Below are positions 36,367-44,671 of a stretch of 64,000 bases of DNA, in pieces. The stretch lies in contig NC_014652.1 of assembly GCF_000166355.1 (NCBI RefSeq), forward strand, positions 960,001 to 1,024,000, given 5' to 3'. How positions within the stretch are numbered: position 1 is the stretch's first letter; each line of letters begins with the position of its first letter. The translations under genes were made by a program, and so were the position numbers. Source of the DNA: Caldicellulosiruptor hydrothermalis 108 (GTDB lineage Bacteria; Bacillota; Thermoanaerobacteria; Caldicellulosiruptorales; Caldicellulosiruptoraceae). The notes under the pieces are model-generated. The model was not told where the DNA came from, searched no databases, and saw only the letters and a list, made by a program, of their open reading frames with translations.

Positions 36367-36930
36367 ATGAAGACAAGGATAAAACTTTTAATTGTATCTA
36401 TTTCTGTTTTGTATATTCTTAGTATGTTTTTTGGTATAAGATTTTTCTTGGGAATGAACACAAATCAGAAAAGCCAGCTTTCGAACTTTGTCTTACTTTC
36501 AATAAATATGGCAAAACAAGGAAATGCGGCTTATTGGAAAAATGTTTTGATTTCCTCATCAGGAGTAATACTGTTTTGCCTTTGCATATGGGGGCTTTCC
36601 AACCTTCACAGATACATGCAGCTTTTGAACATAGGAATTGTAATATTTAAAGGATTTTCATTTGGGCTTGCTACTGCTGTCTTTTTTTACGTGTATAAGA
36701 TAAAAGGGCTTGCATTCTTTTTGTCTTATATGCTATTAAAAGAATTGATTGTTTTCATATTTTTGATTATACTTATTCTGTATTCATTTATAATGTTATT
36801 CTTTAAAGACAGAATGGTAAAAATAGATAAAAGGTCAACCGCTGTTGTGGGAATGATTATAATATTTTTAGTGTGCGGGATACTGGTGATTGACAACATG
36901 GTGGCAAAACTTGCTTGCAGGTTAATATGA
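36367..36930 (+). CDS. Stage II sporulation protein M-like membrane protein
   Basis: 187 residues with about five membrane segments. It has the SpoIIM layout: first segment, then N.NQKSQL..F, then WKNVLISSSGVILF and FKGFSFGLATAVFFYVYKIK, which align with the SpoIIM pattern of a conserved F.N..YL and FKGF..G. The gene next to it is xerD, the same neighbour as spoIIM in Bacillus. SpoIIM recruits SpoIIP and SpoIID to the septal membrane. Primary sequence is divergent, so this rests on pattern and gene order. Confidence 0.6.
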   Translation: MKTRIKLLIVSISVLYILSMFFGIRFFLGMNTNQKSQLSNFVLLSINMAKQGNAAYWKNVLISSSGVILFCLCIWGLSNLHRYMQLLNIGIVIFKGFSFGLATAVFFYVYKIKGLAFFLSYMLLKELIVFIFLIILILYSFIMLFFKDRMVKIDKRSTAVVGMIIIFLVCGILVIDNMVAKLACRLI

Positions 36931-36985
36931 GATTGCTATAAGATGGCAGGAACTTATTTATAGATAGAAGGGGATTTGAAGATAG

Positions 36986-37861
36986 ATGAGTATCATAGAA
37001 GCTTTTGGTAATCACCTTCAGAGACAGAATAGATTTTCACAAAATACCATAAGCTCATATTTGCGGGACGCTAAAAAATACATAGAATTTTTAGATAACA
37101 TAAAGATAAAACTTGAAAATACTTCTCAGGCAACCTTGATAGCATACATTATCAGTATGCAAAAAAGTGGCAAATCAAACAGCACTATTGCACGAGCAAT
37201 TGTTTCACTAAAAGTCTTCTATGACTTTTTAAAAATTCAGAACATTGTTGATATTGGAAAGATTGAGATTGAACCTCCCAAACTTGAGAAAAGTCCACCT
37301 CAGATACTTACCAGAGATGAGGTGGAAAAGCTTCTTTCATGTCCGAAAGAAGATGATATTAAAGGAATCAGAGACAAAGCAATGCTTGAACTTTTATATG
37401 CAACAGGTATCAGGGTGAGTGAACTTATCAACCTCAATCTTGACGACATCAATCTTGAACACGGATATATCATCTGCAAAAACAAGAAAAGAGACAGGGT
37501 TATTCCCATTGGTTCGTACGCCATTTCGGCAGTTGAGAAGTATTTACGTCATTCGCGGCCTTACCTTGCTAAAAACAAGGATGAAGAAGCTCTGTTTCTG
37601 AACTTTAACGGTGAGAGAATGACAAGACAGGGATTTTGGAAGATAGTAAAGTTCTACGCGCAAAGCGCAGGAATAGATAAAGAAATAACACCGCATGTAC
37701 TCAGGCACTCTTTTGCCACTCATCTAATTGAAAATGGGGCAGATGTGAGAGCTGTTCAGCAAATGCTGGGGCATGCTGATATTTCTACAACACAGAGATA
37801 TCTTCAAGTTGCAAATGTTAAACTAAAAGAGGTTTATCAGAAAACTCATCCACGTGCATAA
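36986..37861 (+). CDS. xerD: Site-specific tyrosine recombinase XerD
   Basis: 291 residues, full length. The N-terminal SAM-like core-binding domain (about 1-85) precedes the catalytic domain with the R-K-H-R-H-Y set: ATGIRVSEL (Arg), the KKRDRVIP strand (Lys), TPHVLRHSFATHL (His and Arg), GHADISTTQRYLQ (His and Tyr). It resolves chromosome dimers at dif together with XerC. AAGGGGATTTG lies upstream. Next to the spoIIM-like gene, as in Bacillus. It is followed by a terminator. Confidence 0.9.
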   Translation: MSIIEAFGNHLQRQNRFSQNTISSYLRDAKKYIEFLDNIKIKLENTSQATLIAYIISMQKSGKSNSTIARAIVSLKVFYDFLKIQNIVDIGKIEIEPPKLEKSPPQILTRDEVEKLLSCPKEDDIKGIRDKAMLELLYATGIRVSELINLNLDDINLEHGYIICKNKKRDRVIPIGSYAISAVEKYLRHSRPYLAKNKDEEALFLNFNGERMTRQGFWKIVKFYAQSAGIDKEITPHVLRHSFATHLIENGADVRAVQQMLGHADISTTQRYLQVANVKLKEVYQKTHPRA

Positions 37862-37888
37862 TAAGATAATTTTTTTGAAAATAGAGGG

Positions 37889-37917
37889 GCAAGGCAATGC
37901 CTTGCTTTTTGTATTTT
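37889..37917 (+). terminator. Terminator after xerD
   Basis: GCAAGGC (37889-37895), AAT loop, GCCTTGC (37899-37905), then TTTTTGTATTTT. Confidence 0.9.
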
Positions 37918-37951
37918 ACAAACTTTTTCAGAAAATAGGAGATGAGCTAAG

Positions 37952-39292
37952 TTGCAGAAAATAAGACTTTACGTTGCTATTTTGCTGGGGATACTTGTAA
38001 AGTTTACTTTAAAGCTTTTCGGGAAGGACGCAACAAGTGCTCCGGGGAAGATTGCTCTCAAGATTTGTCCTTCTATCATAAAAGAAATTGATAAAAGAAG
38101 CAAACTAAAGATACTTATATCAGGTACAAATGGTAAGACAACCATAAACAACATAATAAACTGGCTAATTGCGGGTGATAAGGTTGTGCTTTCTAATCTG
38201 AAAGGGTCGAATATGGCAAACGGGATTGTAAGTGCTTTTATAAATAATCTAAGGTCAAGCTATGATATTGCGTGTTTTGAAGTTGACGAAGGCTCACTGC
38301 CAGTTGTAACAAGATATTTAAAACCAGACATATTTGTCACAACAAATGTGTTCAGAGACCAGCTTGACAGATACGGTGAGCTTGACAGAGTAAAGGAGTT
38401 GATTTTGAGCCATATTGGACAAGCTTTAGCCATAATAAATGCAGACGACCCAAACTTGGCAAGTTTTAGTGGTGAAAAGAAGGTATTTTACAGTGTGGAT
38501 GAAAACGTGCTTAGCCGAAGAACCAATGTCACATTGGATTCACGTTTTTGTCCCAAGTGCAATGCTAAACTTGAATATTTGTTTTACAATGTTGGACATC
38601 TTGGAAAATATAAATGCTTAGTGTGTGGTTATAAAAATCCTGAAAGCAGGTTTGTCATTACAAACATAAGAGAAGATTCGGCAGGGTTTGTTTTTGACTT
38701 TTTTGACAGGGGAACAGGTATACATATTGAGAACATTAAATGGGAAATGGGTGGTATTTATAATCTGTACAATGTCTGTGCAGCCATTTCGGTAGCAATA
38801 TTGACTGGTGTTGAAGAAAAAAGAATAAAAGAAAGGATTGAAACATTTGAAAATGAGCTTGGGAGGTTAGAGAAGAAAGAAGTTGGCGGCAAAAAAGTAA
38901 TAATATCACTTGTAAAAAATCCCATAGGCATGAGCGAGACACTAAGCGTAATTAGCCAAGACCCCGACCCTAAGGCTATTGTGTTTATCCTCAACGACAA
39001 TGCTGCAGATGGAAAAGATGTCTCATGGATTTGGGATGCTGATTTTGACATCTTGTACAGAATAGAAAACATCAAAGCTTTGTACTTTGGTGGCAAGAGA
39101 AAAGAAGATATGGCTTTGAGAGTAAAATACAGTGAATATATGCTTTCTAAGTTTGAATTTATTGACTACAAAGAAGAATTAGACAAGGTTTTTGAGCTAA
39201 AAGATATTGAGAAGGTCTATATTCTTCCAACATATACAGCTCTTTTTGAAGTAAAGAAAATAGTGGACAACCTTTCAAAAAGGATGGGATGA
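37952..39292 (+). CDS. murT: Lipid II isoglutaminyl synthase, MurT subunit
   Basis: 446 residues from TTG at 37952 (AGGAGATGAG upstream). Mur-ligase central domain with the ATP loop ILISGTNGKTTINN (about 50-63), a four-cysteine zinc ribbon insertion (CPKC...CLVCGY, about residues 195-225) and the DUF1727 C-terminal domain carrying the Asp-His-Glu-type triad region. MurT-GatD amidates the alpha-carboxyl of D-Glu in lipid II to D-isoglutamine, required for efficient cross-linking. gatD starts 4 bases after its stop. Confidence 0.95.
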   Translation: MQKIRLYVAILLGILVKFTLKLFGKDATSAPGKIALKICPSIIKEIDKRSKLKILISGTNGKTTINNIINWLIAGDKVVLSNLKGSNMANGIVSAFINNLRSSYDIACFEVDEGSLPVVTRYLKPDIFVTTNVFRDQLDRYGELDRVKELILSHIGQALAIINADDPNLASFSGEKKVFYSVDENVLSRRTNVTLDSRFCPKCNAKLEYLFYNVGHLGKYKCLVCGYKNPESRFVITNIREDSAGFVFDFFDRGTGIHIENIKWEMGGIYNLYNVCAAISVAILTGVEEKRIKERIETFENELGRLEKKEVGGKKVIISLVKNPIGMSETLSVISQDPDPKAIVFILNDNAADGKDVSWIWDADFDILYRIENIKALYFGGKRKEDMALRVKYSEYMLSKFEFIDYKEELDKVFELKDIEKVYILPTYTALFEVKKIVDNLSKRMG

Positions 39293-39296
39293 AAAA

Positions 39297-40025
39297 GTGG
39301 AGATAAATATTGTGAATATGTATCCAGAAGTTTTAAATCTGTATGGAGATAGAGGCAATATTATCTGTCTGCAGAAAAGATGCATCTGGAGAGGTATAGA
39401 AGCAAACATTTTTGAATACAATTTAGGCGCAGACCAAGAAATCCTAAAAAATGCAGATATAATCTTGCTTGGCGGGGCATCTGACAGGGAACAATCTATT
39501 GTGTATTCACATCTTTTGAAATTAAAAGAACTTATTAAGAGCCTTATTGAAGATGGAGTTGTGATACTTGCAATCTGTGGTGGATATCAGCTTTTAGGAG
39601 AGGCTTATATCGATGCAAGCGGAAGAGCAATAAAGGGTCTTCACATCCTGGATTTTATAACAAAAGCTGAAGGGAAAAGACTTATTGGAAATATTATTAT
39701 TGAAACAAGCTTAGATGTGTTTCCCAAAACAGTTGTGGGATATGAAAATCATGGTGGAAGAACCTATCATGATTATCAGCCTTTTGGCAAGGTCTTAAAA
39801 GGTTATGGTAACAACAGGAAGGATGGGTTTGAAGGACTGATTTATAAGAATGTAATAGGTACGTATTTGCACGGACCTCTTCTTCCTAAAAATCCGCATA
39901 TTGCAGACTTTATGCTCAAAAAAGCTCTTGAAAGAAAGTATGCTTTAGATAGCTTAGAATTTCAAAAATTAGATGATACATTAGAATATATTGCTCACAA
40001 CAGGGTAAAAGAATTGTATATGTAA
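39297..40025 (+). CDS. gatD: Lipid II isoglutaminyl synthase, glutamine amidotransferase subunit GatD
   Basis: 242 residues from GTG at 39297 (AGGATGGGATG upstream). Class I glutamine amidotransferase-like (CobB/CobQ type) domain: nucleophile in LAICGGYQLLGE and the catalytic His in GTYLHGPLLPKNP. GatD hydrolyses glutamine and passes ammonia to MurT. Start of the protein EINIVNMYPEVLNLYGDRGN is characteristic. It is followed by a terminator, so murT-gatD is a two-gene unit. Confidence 0.95.
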   Translation: MEINIVNMYPEVLNLYGDRGNIICLQKRCIWRGIEANIFEYNLGADQEILKNADIILLGGASDREQSIVYSHLLKLKELIKSLIEDGVVILAICGGYQLLGEAYIDASGRAIKGLHILDFITKAEGKRLIGNIIIETSLDVFPKTVVGYENHGGRTYHDYQPFGKVLKGYGNNRKDGFEGLIYKNVIGTYLHGPLLPKNPHIADFMLKKALERKYALDSLEFQKLDDTLEYIAHNRVKELYM

Positions 40026-40040
40026 AACAGAAATTTGGGC

Positions 40041-40075
40041 AAAAGGCTGCTATTCAGAGGCAGCCTTTTATAATT
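40041..40075 (+). terminator. Terminator after gatD
   Basis: AAAAGGCTGC (40041-40050) pairs with GCAGCCTTTT (40060-40069), then TATAATTAT. Confidence 0.88.
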
Positions 40076-40103
40076 ATAATTCACAAATTTATAAATTTTC
40101 ATA

Positions 40104-40132
40104 TTGACTTTTTTGAACAAAGGTTATAAAAT
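40104..40132 (+). promoter_or_regulatory. Sigma-A promoter of the nucleoside operon
   Basis: TTGACT (40104-40109), exactly 17 bases, TAAAAT (40127-40132). The probable start of transcription, about 40139, coincides with the first base of the repeat-rich operator. Confidence 0.8.
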
Positions 40133-40138
40133 AATAAC

Positions 40139-40172
40139 GTCAGATGTCAGATGTTAGATGTCTGACATCTAA
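40139..40172 (+). promoter_or_regulatory. Nested palindromic operator overlapping the transcription start of the nucleoside operon
   Basis: AGATGTCAGA (40142-40151) is a perfect 10-bp inverted repeat of TCTGACATCT (40161-40170), and inside it TTAGATGTC-T-GACATCTAA (40154-40172) is a second, 9-bp palindrome sharing the right arm. AGATGT also recurs as direct repeats at 40142, 40149 and 40156, 7 bases apart. Position at +1 suits a repressor; the GntR/UTRA regulator encoded in the operon (45623) is the obvious candidate, by inference. Confidence 0.75.
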
Positions 40173-40198
40173 AAAATAAAAAAGGAGGTCTGGTTTTT

Positions 40199-41221
40199 AT
40201 GAAGAAAAGGTTATATGCAGTGTTAAGTCTTGTTGTGATTGCTGCACTTTTGTTAAGCTTAAATGTATCTTGGAACATGGCAAGTGGGTCTACATCCCAA
40301 AAAACTTTTAAGGTAGGGCTTGTCACTGACGTTGGTGGTGTCAATGACAGAAGTTTCAACCAGTCTGCATATGAAGGTCTGAAAAGAGCTGAAAAAGAAC
40401 TAAAGATCAAAACAACTCTCATTCAATCAAAACAGATGACAGACTATATTCCAAACTTACAGAAACTTGCAAAAGCTAATTACGATTTAATTATTGCAGT
40501 TGGTTTTCTGATGCACGACTCGGTTGTGACAGTTGCAAAGCAGTTCCCTAAGACAAAATTTTTAATTATCGACTCTGAGATTTCTGACCTTCCTAATGTT
40601 GCCTCAGCTATGTTCAGAGAGGAACAAGCAGGCTACTTAGCAGGTGTTGCTGCAGCTTTGCTTGAGAAAGCTAAGTTTGGCAAAACAACTGGAAAGAATG
40701 TATTTGGAGTTGTAGGTGGCATGAAGATTCCACCTGTTGACAGATACATTGCAGGTTTTAAAGCTGGCGTCTTGAGCGAGATTCCAAAAGCAAAGGTTAT
40801 AATCAAGTACACTGGCAAGTTTGACGACCCGGCATCAGGAAAACAGGTAGCTCTTTCAGAAATTGCACAAGGGGCTGACTTTGTATTTCAGGTTGCAGGG
40901 CAGACAGGTCTTGGTGTTATCCAGGCTGCAAAAGAAAAGGGAGTTTATGCAATTGGTGTTGACTCAGACCAAAGCTATGTGGCACCAACCACTGTTGTTA
41001 CCTCTGCAATGAAGAGAGTTGACGTTGCAACATACAGTGTTATAAAAGATACATTAAATGGGAAATTCAAAAGTGGTATCATTTACTTTGATTTGAAAAA
41101 CAATGGTGTTGGACTTGCTCCATTTATGAAAGGTGTTCCAAAGAGTGTGAGCGAAAAAATAAACAAGGTAATTGCTGATATAAAAGCTGGTAAGATAAAG
41201 ATACCAACAGAAGTAAAGTAG
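40199..41221 (+). CDS. BMP family nucleoside-binding protein of an ABC transporter
   Basis: 340 residues, PnrA/BmpA family; FKVGLVTDVGGVNDRSFNQS is the family's ligand-binding opening, and GVDSDQSYVAPTTVVTSAMK is the second signature. Related proteins bind purine or pyrimidine nucleosides outside the cell. An N-terminal hydrophobic segment is present (about residues 5-22), but there is no lipobox cysteine and the whole protein lacks cysteine, so it is not a lipoprotein of the usual kind. AAGGAGGT lies about 10 bases upstream. It is the first gene of the nucleoside operon; ATPase and permeases follow at 42079-45601. Confidence 0.92.
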   Translation: MKKRLYAVLSLVVIAALLLSLNVSWNMASGSTSQKTFKVGLVTDVGGVNDRSFNQSAYEGLKRAEKELKIKTTLIQSKQMTDYIPNLQKLAKANYDLIIAVGFLMHDSVVTVAKQFPKTKFLIIDSEISDLPNVASAMFREEQAGYLAGVAAALLEKAKFGKTTGKNVFGVVGGMKIPPVDRYIAGFKAGVLSEIPKAKVIIKYTGKFDDPASGKQVALSEIAQGADFVFQVAGQTGLGVIQAAKEKGVYAIGVDSDQSYVAPTTVVTSAMKRVDVATYSVIKDTLNGKFKSGIIYFDLKNNGVGLAPFMKGVPKSVSEKINKVIADIKAGKIKIPTEVK

Positions 41222-41236
41222 TACCATGTAAGTTTT

Positions 41237-41280
41237 AAAGGCCTGCTGGGCAATATCTAATATCACAGCAGGCCTTTCGA
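41237..41280 (+). terminator. Strong hairpin with weak T tract after the binding-protein gene (probable partial terminator)
   Basis: AAAGGCCTGCTG (41237-41248) pairs perfectly with CAGCAGGCCTTT (41266-41277), but only TTTCGAC follows. Such a hairpin typically stabilises the upstream binding-protein mRNA and lowers readthrough into the ATPase and permease genes. Confidence 0.7.
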
Positions 41281-41325
41281 CAATATACAGGTTTATGATA
41301 CGAATAGAAAGGGGATTTAATCCAT

Positions 41326-42060
41326 ATGATAGGGATAATAGGTGGTTCTGGATTTTACTCTTTTTTGGAAAATGTTAAAGAGATAGAGATTGAAACCCCG
41401 TATGGCAAACCAAGTGATAAAATAGCAATTTCAAAAGTAGAAGGGAAAGAAGTTGCGTTTATTCCGAGGCATGGTAAAACCCATATTTACCCTCCTCATA
41501 AAGTGCCATATAAGGCAAATATATATGCATTAAAAGAACTGGGTGTTGAGAAGATTATTTCAACAACAGCATGTGGAAGCTTAAAAAAGGAGATTAAGCC
41601 GGGTGATTTTGTAATTGTTGACCAGTTTATTGACAGAACATGGGGACGAGAGGACACATTTTCGGATATTGGAAATGTAAAACACACCTCAATGGCACAG
41701 CCTTATGATGATCAGATGAGAGAAATTGCAATTAATGTTTTAGAAGAACTTGGATATAGATTTCATAAAAAAGGTACATGTGTAGTTATTCAGGGACCGC
41801 GATTTTCTACTTTTGCTGAGAGCAGATGGTATTCCAAGATGGGGTTTGACGTTATTGGAATGACTCAGTATCCCGAAGTAGCTTTGGCAAATGAACTTGG
41901 AATAAAGTATTTAAATGTAACTCTTGTGACAGACTATGACGCTGGGTTGGAAGATGACCCAGATATAAGACCTGTTTCCCATGAAGAGGTTTTAAGAGTG
42001 TTTTCTGAAAATGTAGAAAAGCTCAAAAAGGTTATCATTGAAATAATAAAAAGAATATAA
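41326..42060 (+). CDS. mtnP: S-methyl-5'-thioadenosine phosphorylase
   Basis: 244 residues, PNP/MTAP trimer family. IGIIGGSGFY begins the phosphate-binding region, PRHGKTHIYPPH and TACGSLK follow, and VTDYDAGLE carries the Asp that favours 6-aminopurines (MTA, adenosine) over 6-oxopurines. It splits methylthioadenosine to adenine and methylthioribose-1-phosphate. Its position between the binding protein and the ABC genes is unusual for mtnP and suggests that imported adenine nucleosides may also be substrates. Confidence 0.88.
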   Translation: MIGIIGGSGFYSFLENVKEIEIETPYGKPSDKIAISKVEGKEVAFIPRHGKTHIYPPHKVPYKANIYALKELGVEKIISTTACGSLKKEIKPGDFVIVDQFIDRTWGREDTFSDIGNVKHTSMAQPYDDQMREIAINVLEELGYRFHKKGTCVVIQGPRFSTFAESRWYSKMGFDVIGMTQYPEVALANELGIKYLNVTLVTDYDAGLEDDPDIRPVSHEEVLRVFSENVEKLKKVIIEIIKRI

Positions 42061-42078
42061 AGACAGGTGGGACATGAT

Positions 42079-43590
42079 ATGGAGTACATTTTGCAGGTAA
42101 AGGATATTTCTAAAAGATTTGGTAATATTCAAGCAAATGATAATGTGTGTTTGGATGTCAAAAAAGGTGAGGTACATGCCATACTTGGGGAAAATGGTGC
42201 TGGAAAGTCTACTTTAATGAATATCATCTATGGTCTTTATACTCCTGATTCTGGAGAGATATATTTTGAAGGGCAAAAACTTGAGGTCAAAGGACCTCAT
42301 GAAGCAATTGAAAAAGGAATAGGAATGGTTCATCAGCATTTTATGTTGATACCTGTATTTACCGTGGCTGAAAATATTGTTTTGGGATTTGAGCCAAAAG
42401 GTTTTAGGTTTAATGTTCAAGAAGCTGAGAAGAAAATTCTTGAGATTTCGAAGAAATACAATTTAGAAATTGACCCAAAGGCAAAAGTTGGAGATTTAAG
42501 TGTAGGTATGCAACAAAGAGTAGAGATATTAAAGGCTTTTTACAGAGATGCAAGGCTTTTGATACTTGATGAACCAACAGCAATGCTAACACCCCAAGAG
42601 ACAAGGGAGCTTTTTAAGATTATAAATAACCTGAAAGCTCAAGGGATATCCATATTATTTATAAGCCACAAACTTGATGAGGTTATGGAAATTTCAGATA
42701 GAGTAACTGTTATGAGAAGAGGAAAGACAATAAAGACCTTGAACACCAAAGAAACAACCGAACAGGAACTTGCAAATTTGATGGTCGGAAGAGAAGTTAA
42801 ACTTGTTGTTGAAAAGACTGAACCGCGGTTAGGAGAGACTGTGTTAAAGGTTGAAAACCTTTCAGTCAAACTGAAAAACGGTGTTGAAAAGGTCAAAGAT
42901 GTAAGTTTTGAAGTAAGAAGAGGAGAGATTTTTGGTATAGCAGGTGTTGATGGAAACGGTCAAAATGAGCTTGTAGAAGCTATTGTTGGACTTATTTCAT
43001 CAACAGGGAAAATAATCTTCAACGGCCAAGAGATTCAAAACCTTCCCACACGCAAACGTTACGAAAAAGGGATTGCTTATATTCCAGCAGACAGGCAGCA
43101 GGACGGGCTTGTTTTGAACTTTACAGTGGCAGAAAACATTGTGCTCAAAAGATACTACAAAAACCCATATTCTAATAGAGGATTTTTAAATTACAAGGTT
43201 ATAACTCTTGAGGCTGATAGACTCATACACGAATTTGATGTGCGTCCACCTGATTACAAGCTGTTTGCAAAGAACCTTTCAGGTGGCAATCAGCAAAAGG
43301 TAATCTTGGCAAGAGAGTTTTCAAGCAGTCCTGACCTTTTAATTGCTGTTCAGCCAACAAGAGGAATGGATGTGGGAGCTATAGAGTACATCCATAGAAA
43401 ACTGATTGAACTTCGAGACAGTGGCAAAGCTATATTGCTTGTTTCTTTAGAGCTTGATGAGATTTTGAACCTCTCTGACAGGATTGCTGTGATGTATTCG
43501 GGCAGGATTATGGATATTTTGGAGAGTAAAAAGGCAACAAAAGAAGATATAGGACTTTTGATGATAGGCAAGAAAAAGAAGGAGGCCTAA
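42079..43590 (+). CDS. Nucleoside ABC transporter ATP-binding protein (two ABC domains)
   Basis: 503 residues from ATG at 42079 (CAGGTGGG 7 bases upstream). Two fused ABC domains: the first has GENGAGKST, LSVGMQQRVEI and LLILDEPTAML; the second (from about residue 255) has GVDGNGQNE and LSGGNQQKV, with a degenerate Walker B (LLIAVQPTRGMD). This is the pattern of the RbsA/YufO class, where the second site is non-hydrolytic. It energises the two permeases that follow. The cargo is taken to be nucleosides from the BMP protein and the salvage enzymes. Confidence 0.94.
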   Translation: MEYILQVKDISKRFGNIQANDNVCLDVKKGEVHAILGENGAGKSTLMNIIYGLYTPDSGEIYFEGQKLEVKGPHEAIEKGIGMVHQHFMLIPVFTVAENIVLGFEPKGFRFNVQEAEKKILEISKKYNLEIDPKAKVGDLSVGMQQRVEILKAFYRDARLLILDEPTAMLTPQETRELFKIINNLKAQGISILFISHKLDEVMEISDRVTVMRRGKTIKTLNTKETTEQELANLMVGREVKLVVEKTEPRLGETVLKVENLSVKLKNGVEKVKDVSFEVRRGEIFGIAGVDGNGQNELVEAIVGLISSTGKIIFNGQEIQNLPTRKRYEKGIAYIPADRQQDGLVLNFTVAENIVLKRYYKNPYSNRGFLNYKVITLEADRLIHEFDVRPPDYKLFAKNLSGGNQQKVILAREFSSSPDLLIAVQPTRGMDVGAIEYIHRKLIELRDSGKAILLVSLELDEILNLSDRIAVMYSGRIMDILESKKATKEDIGLLMIGKKKKEA

Positions 43591-43593
43591 ACG

Positions 43594-44670
43594 GTGATGG
43601 TAAAAAAGGTTTTGCAGAGCATTTTAATGCCGCTTATTGCTATTTTTATATCCATGATTGTAGGTGGGATAGTAATATTAATCACAGCAAAACAAAATCC
43701 TATTTATGCGTACATTGCTCTTTTTAGCGGAGCATACGGGAATTTAATGAACTTTGCAACAACCCTGACAAACGCAATACCTCTCATAATAACCGGGCTC
43801 GGGGTTGCTATAGCATTTTCTTCAGGGCTTTTTAATATTGGTGCTGAAGGGCAGTTTTGGATAGGCGCAATTGTTGCAACTTATCTTGGGTACCAGATAA
43901 AGGGTCTTCCGTGGTTTTTACACATTCCGTTGATAATTATATGTGCTATGATAGCGGGTGCACTGTGGGGTGGAGTTGTTCCTGGTCTTGCAAAGGTTTA
44001 CACTGGAGCTCATGAGGTTATCACAACTATGATGATGAGTTATATAGCTATCTATTTTAGCCATTATTTGTTAGAAGGCGGTCCAATGATGGATAAAGGA
44101 ACAATACCACAATCACCGGTGATTCAAAACAGTGCAAAGCTAAGTACTTTGGTACCAAATACACAGCTGTCAAGTGGACTTTTCATTGCAATCCTGGCAG
44201 TTGTAGTGGTCTATATTCTCATGTACAAAACAACATTAGGTTACGAACTCAGAGCAGTAGGGTTTAATATCAAAGCTGCAAAGTATGCTGGCATGAACGT
44301 CGCTCAAAAACTTGTTTTGGCTATGGGGCTTTCAGGCGCATTTGCTGCTCTTGCTGGTGCTGTTCAGATAATGGGTGTGCAGTACAGACTATATGATAGC
44401 TTTACTTCAGGTTATGGTTATACTGCTATAGTTGTTGCACTTCTTGCGAATAACAATCCAATTGGTGTTGTAATTGCAGCACTTTTCTTGGCAGGACTTT
44501 CAACAGGTGCGCAAGAGATGCAGATGCAAACAAATATCTCTGGACAGCTTGCTGATGTTGTGGTGGGGCTTATAATCTTCTTCATTGCAATTGAAGAGCT
44601 TTATAGGATTATTATGGAAAAGATAAAAACCAGAAAAACAAAGTTGCAACCGGTAGGAGGGCAAGAGTAA
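43594..44670 (+). CDS. Nucleoside ABC transporter permease 1 (YufP/NupP-like)
   Basis: 358 residues, about nine membrane segments, BPD_transp_2 family. FNIGAEGQFWIGAI is the family signature and YELRAVGFNIKAAKYAGMN is the cytoplasmic coupling loop to the ATPase. GTG at 43594 has AAGGAGG 8 bases upstream; the adjacent ATG 43597 is an alternative. Gap to the ATPase gene is 3 bases. Confidence 0.92.
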   Translation: MMVKKVLQSILMPLIAIFISMIVGGIVILITAKQNPIYAYIALFSGAYGNLMNFATTLTNAIPLIITGLGVAIAFSSGLFNIGAEGQFWIGAIVATYLGYQIKGLPWFLHIPLIIICAMIAGALWGGVVPGLAKVYTGAHEVITTMMMSYIAIYFSHYLLEGGPMMDKGTIPQSPVIQNSAKLSTLVPNTQLSSGLFIAILAVVVVYILMYKTTLGYELRAVGFNIKAAKYAGMNVAQKLVLAMGLSGAFAALAGAVQIMGVQYRLYDSFTSGYGYTAIVVALLANNNPIGVVIAALFLAGLSTGAQEMQMQTNISGQLADVVVGLIIFFIAIEELYRIIMEKIKTRKTKLQPVGGQE

Positions 44671-44671
44671 G

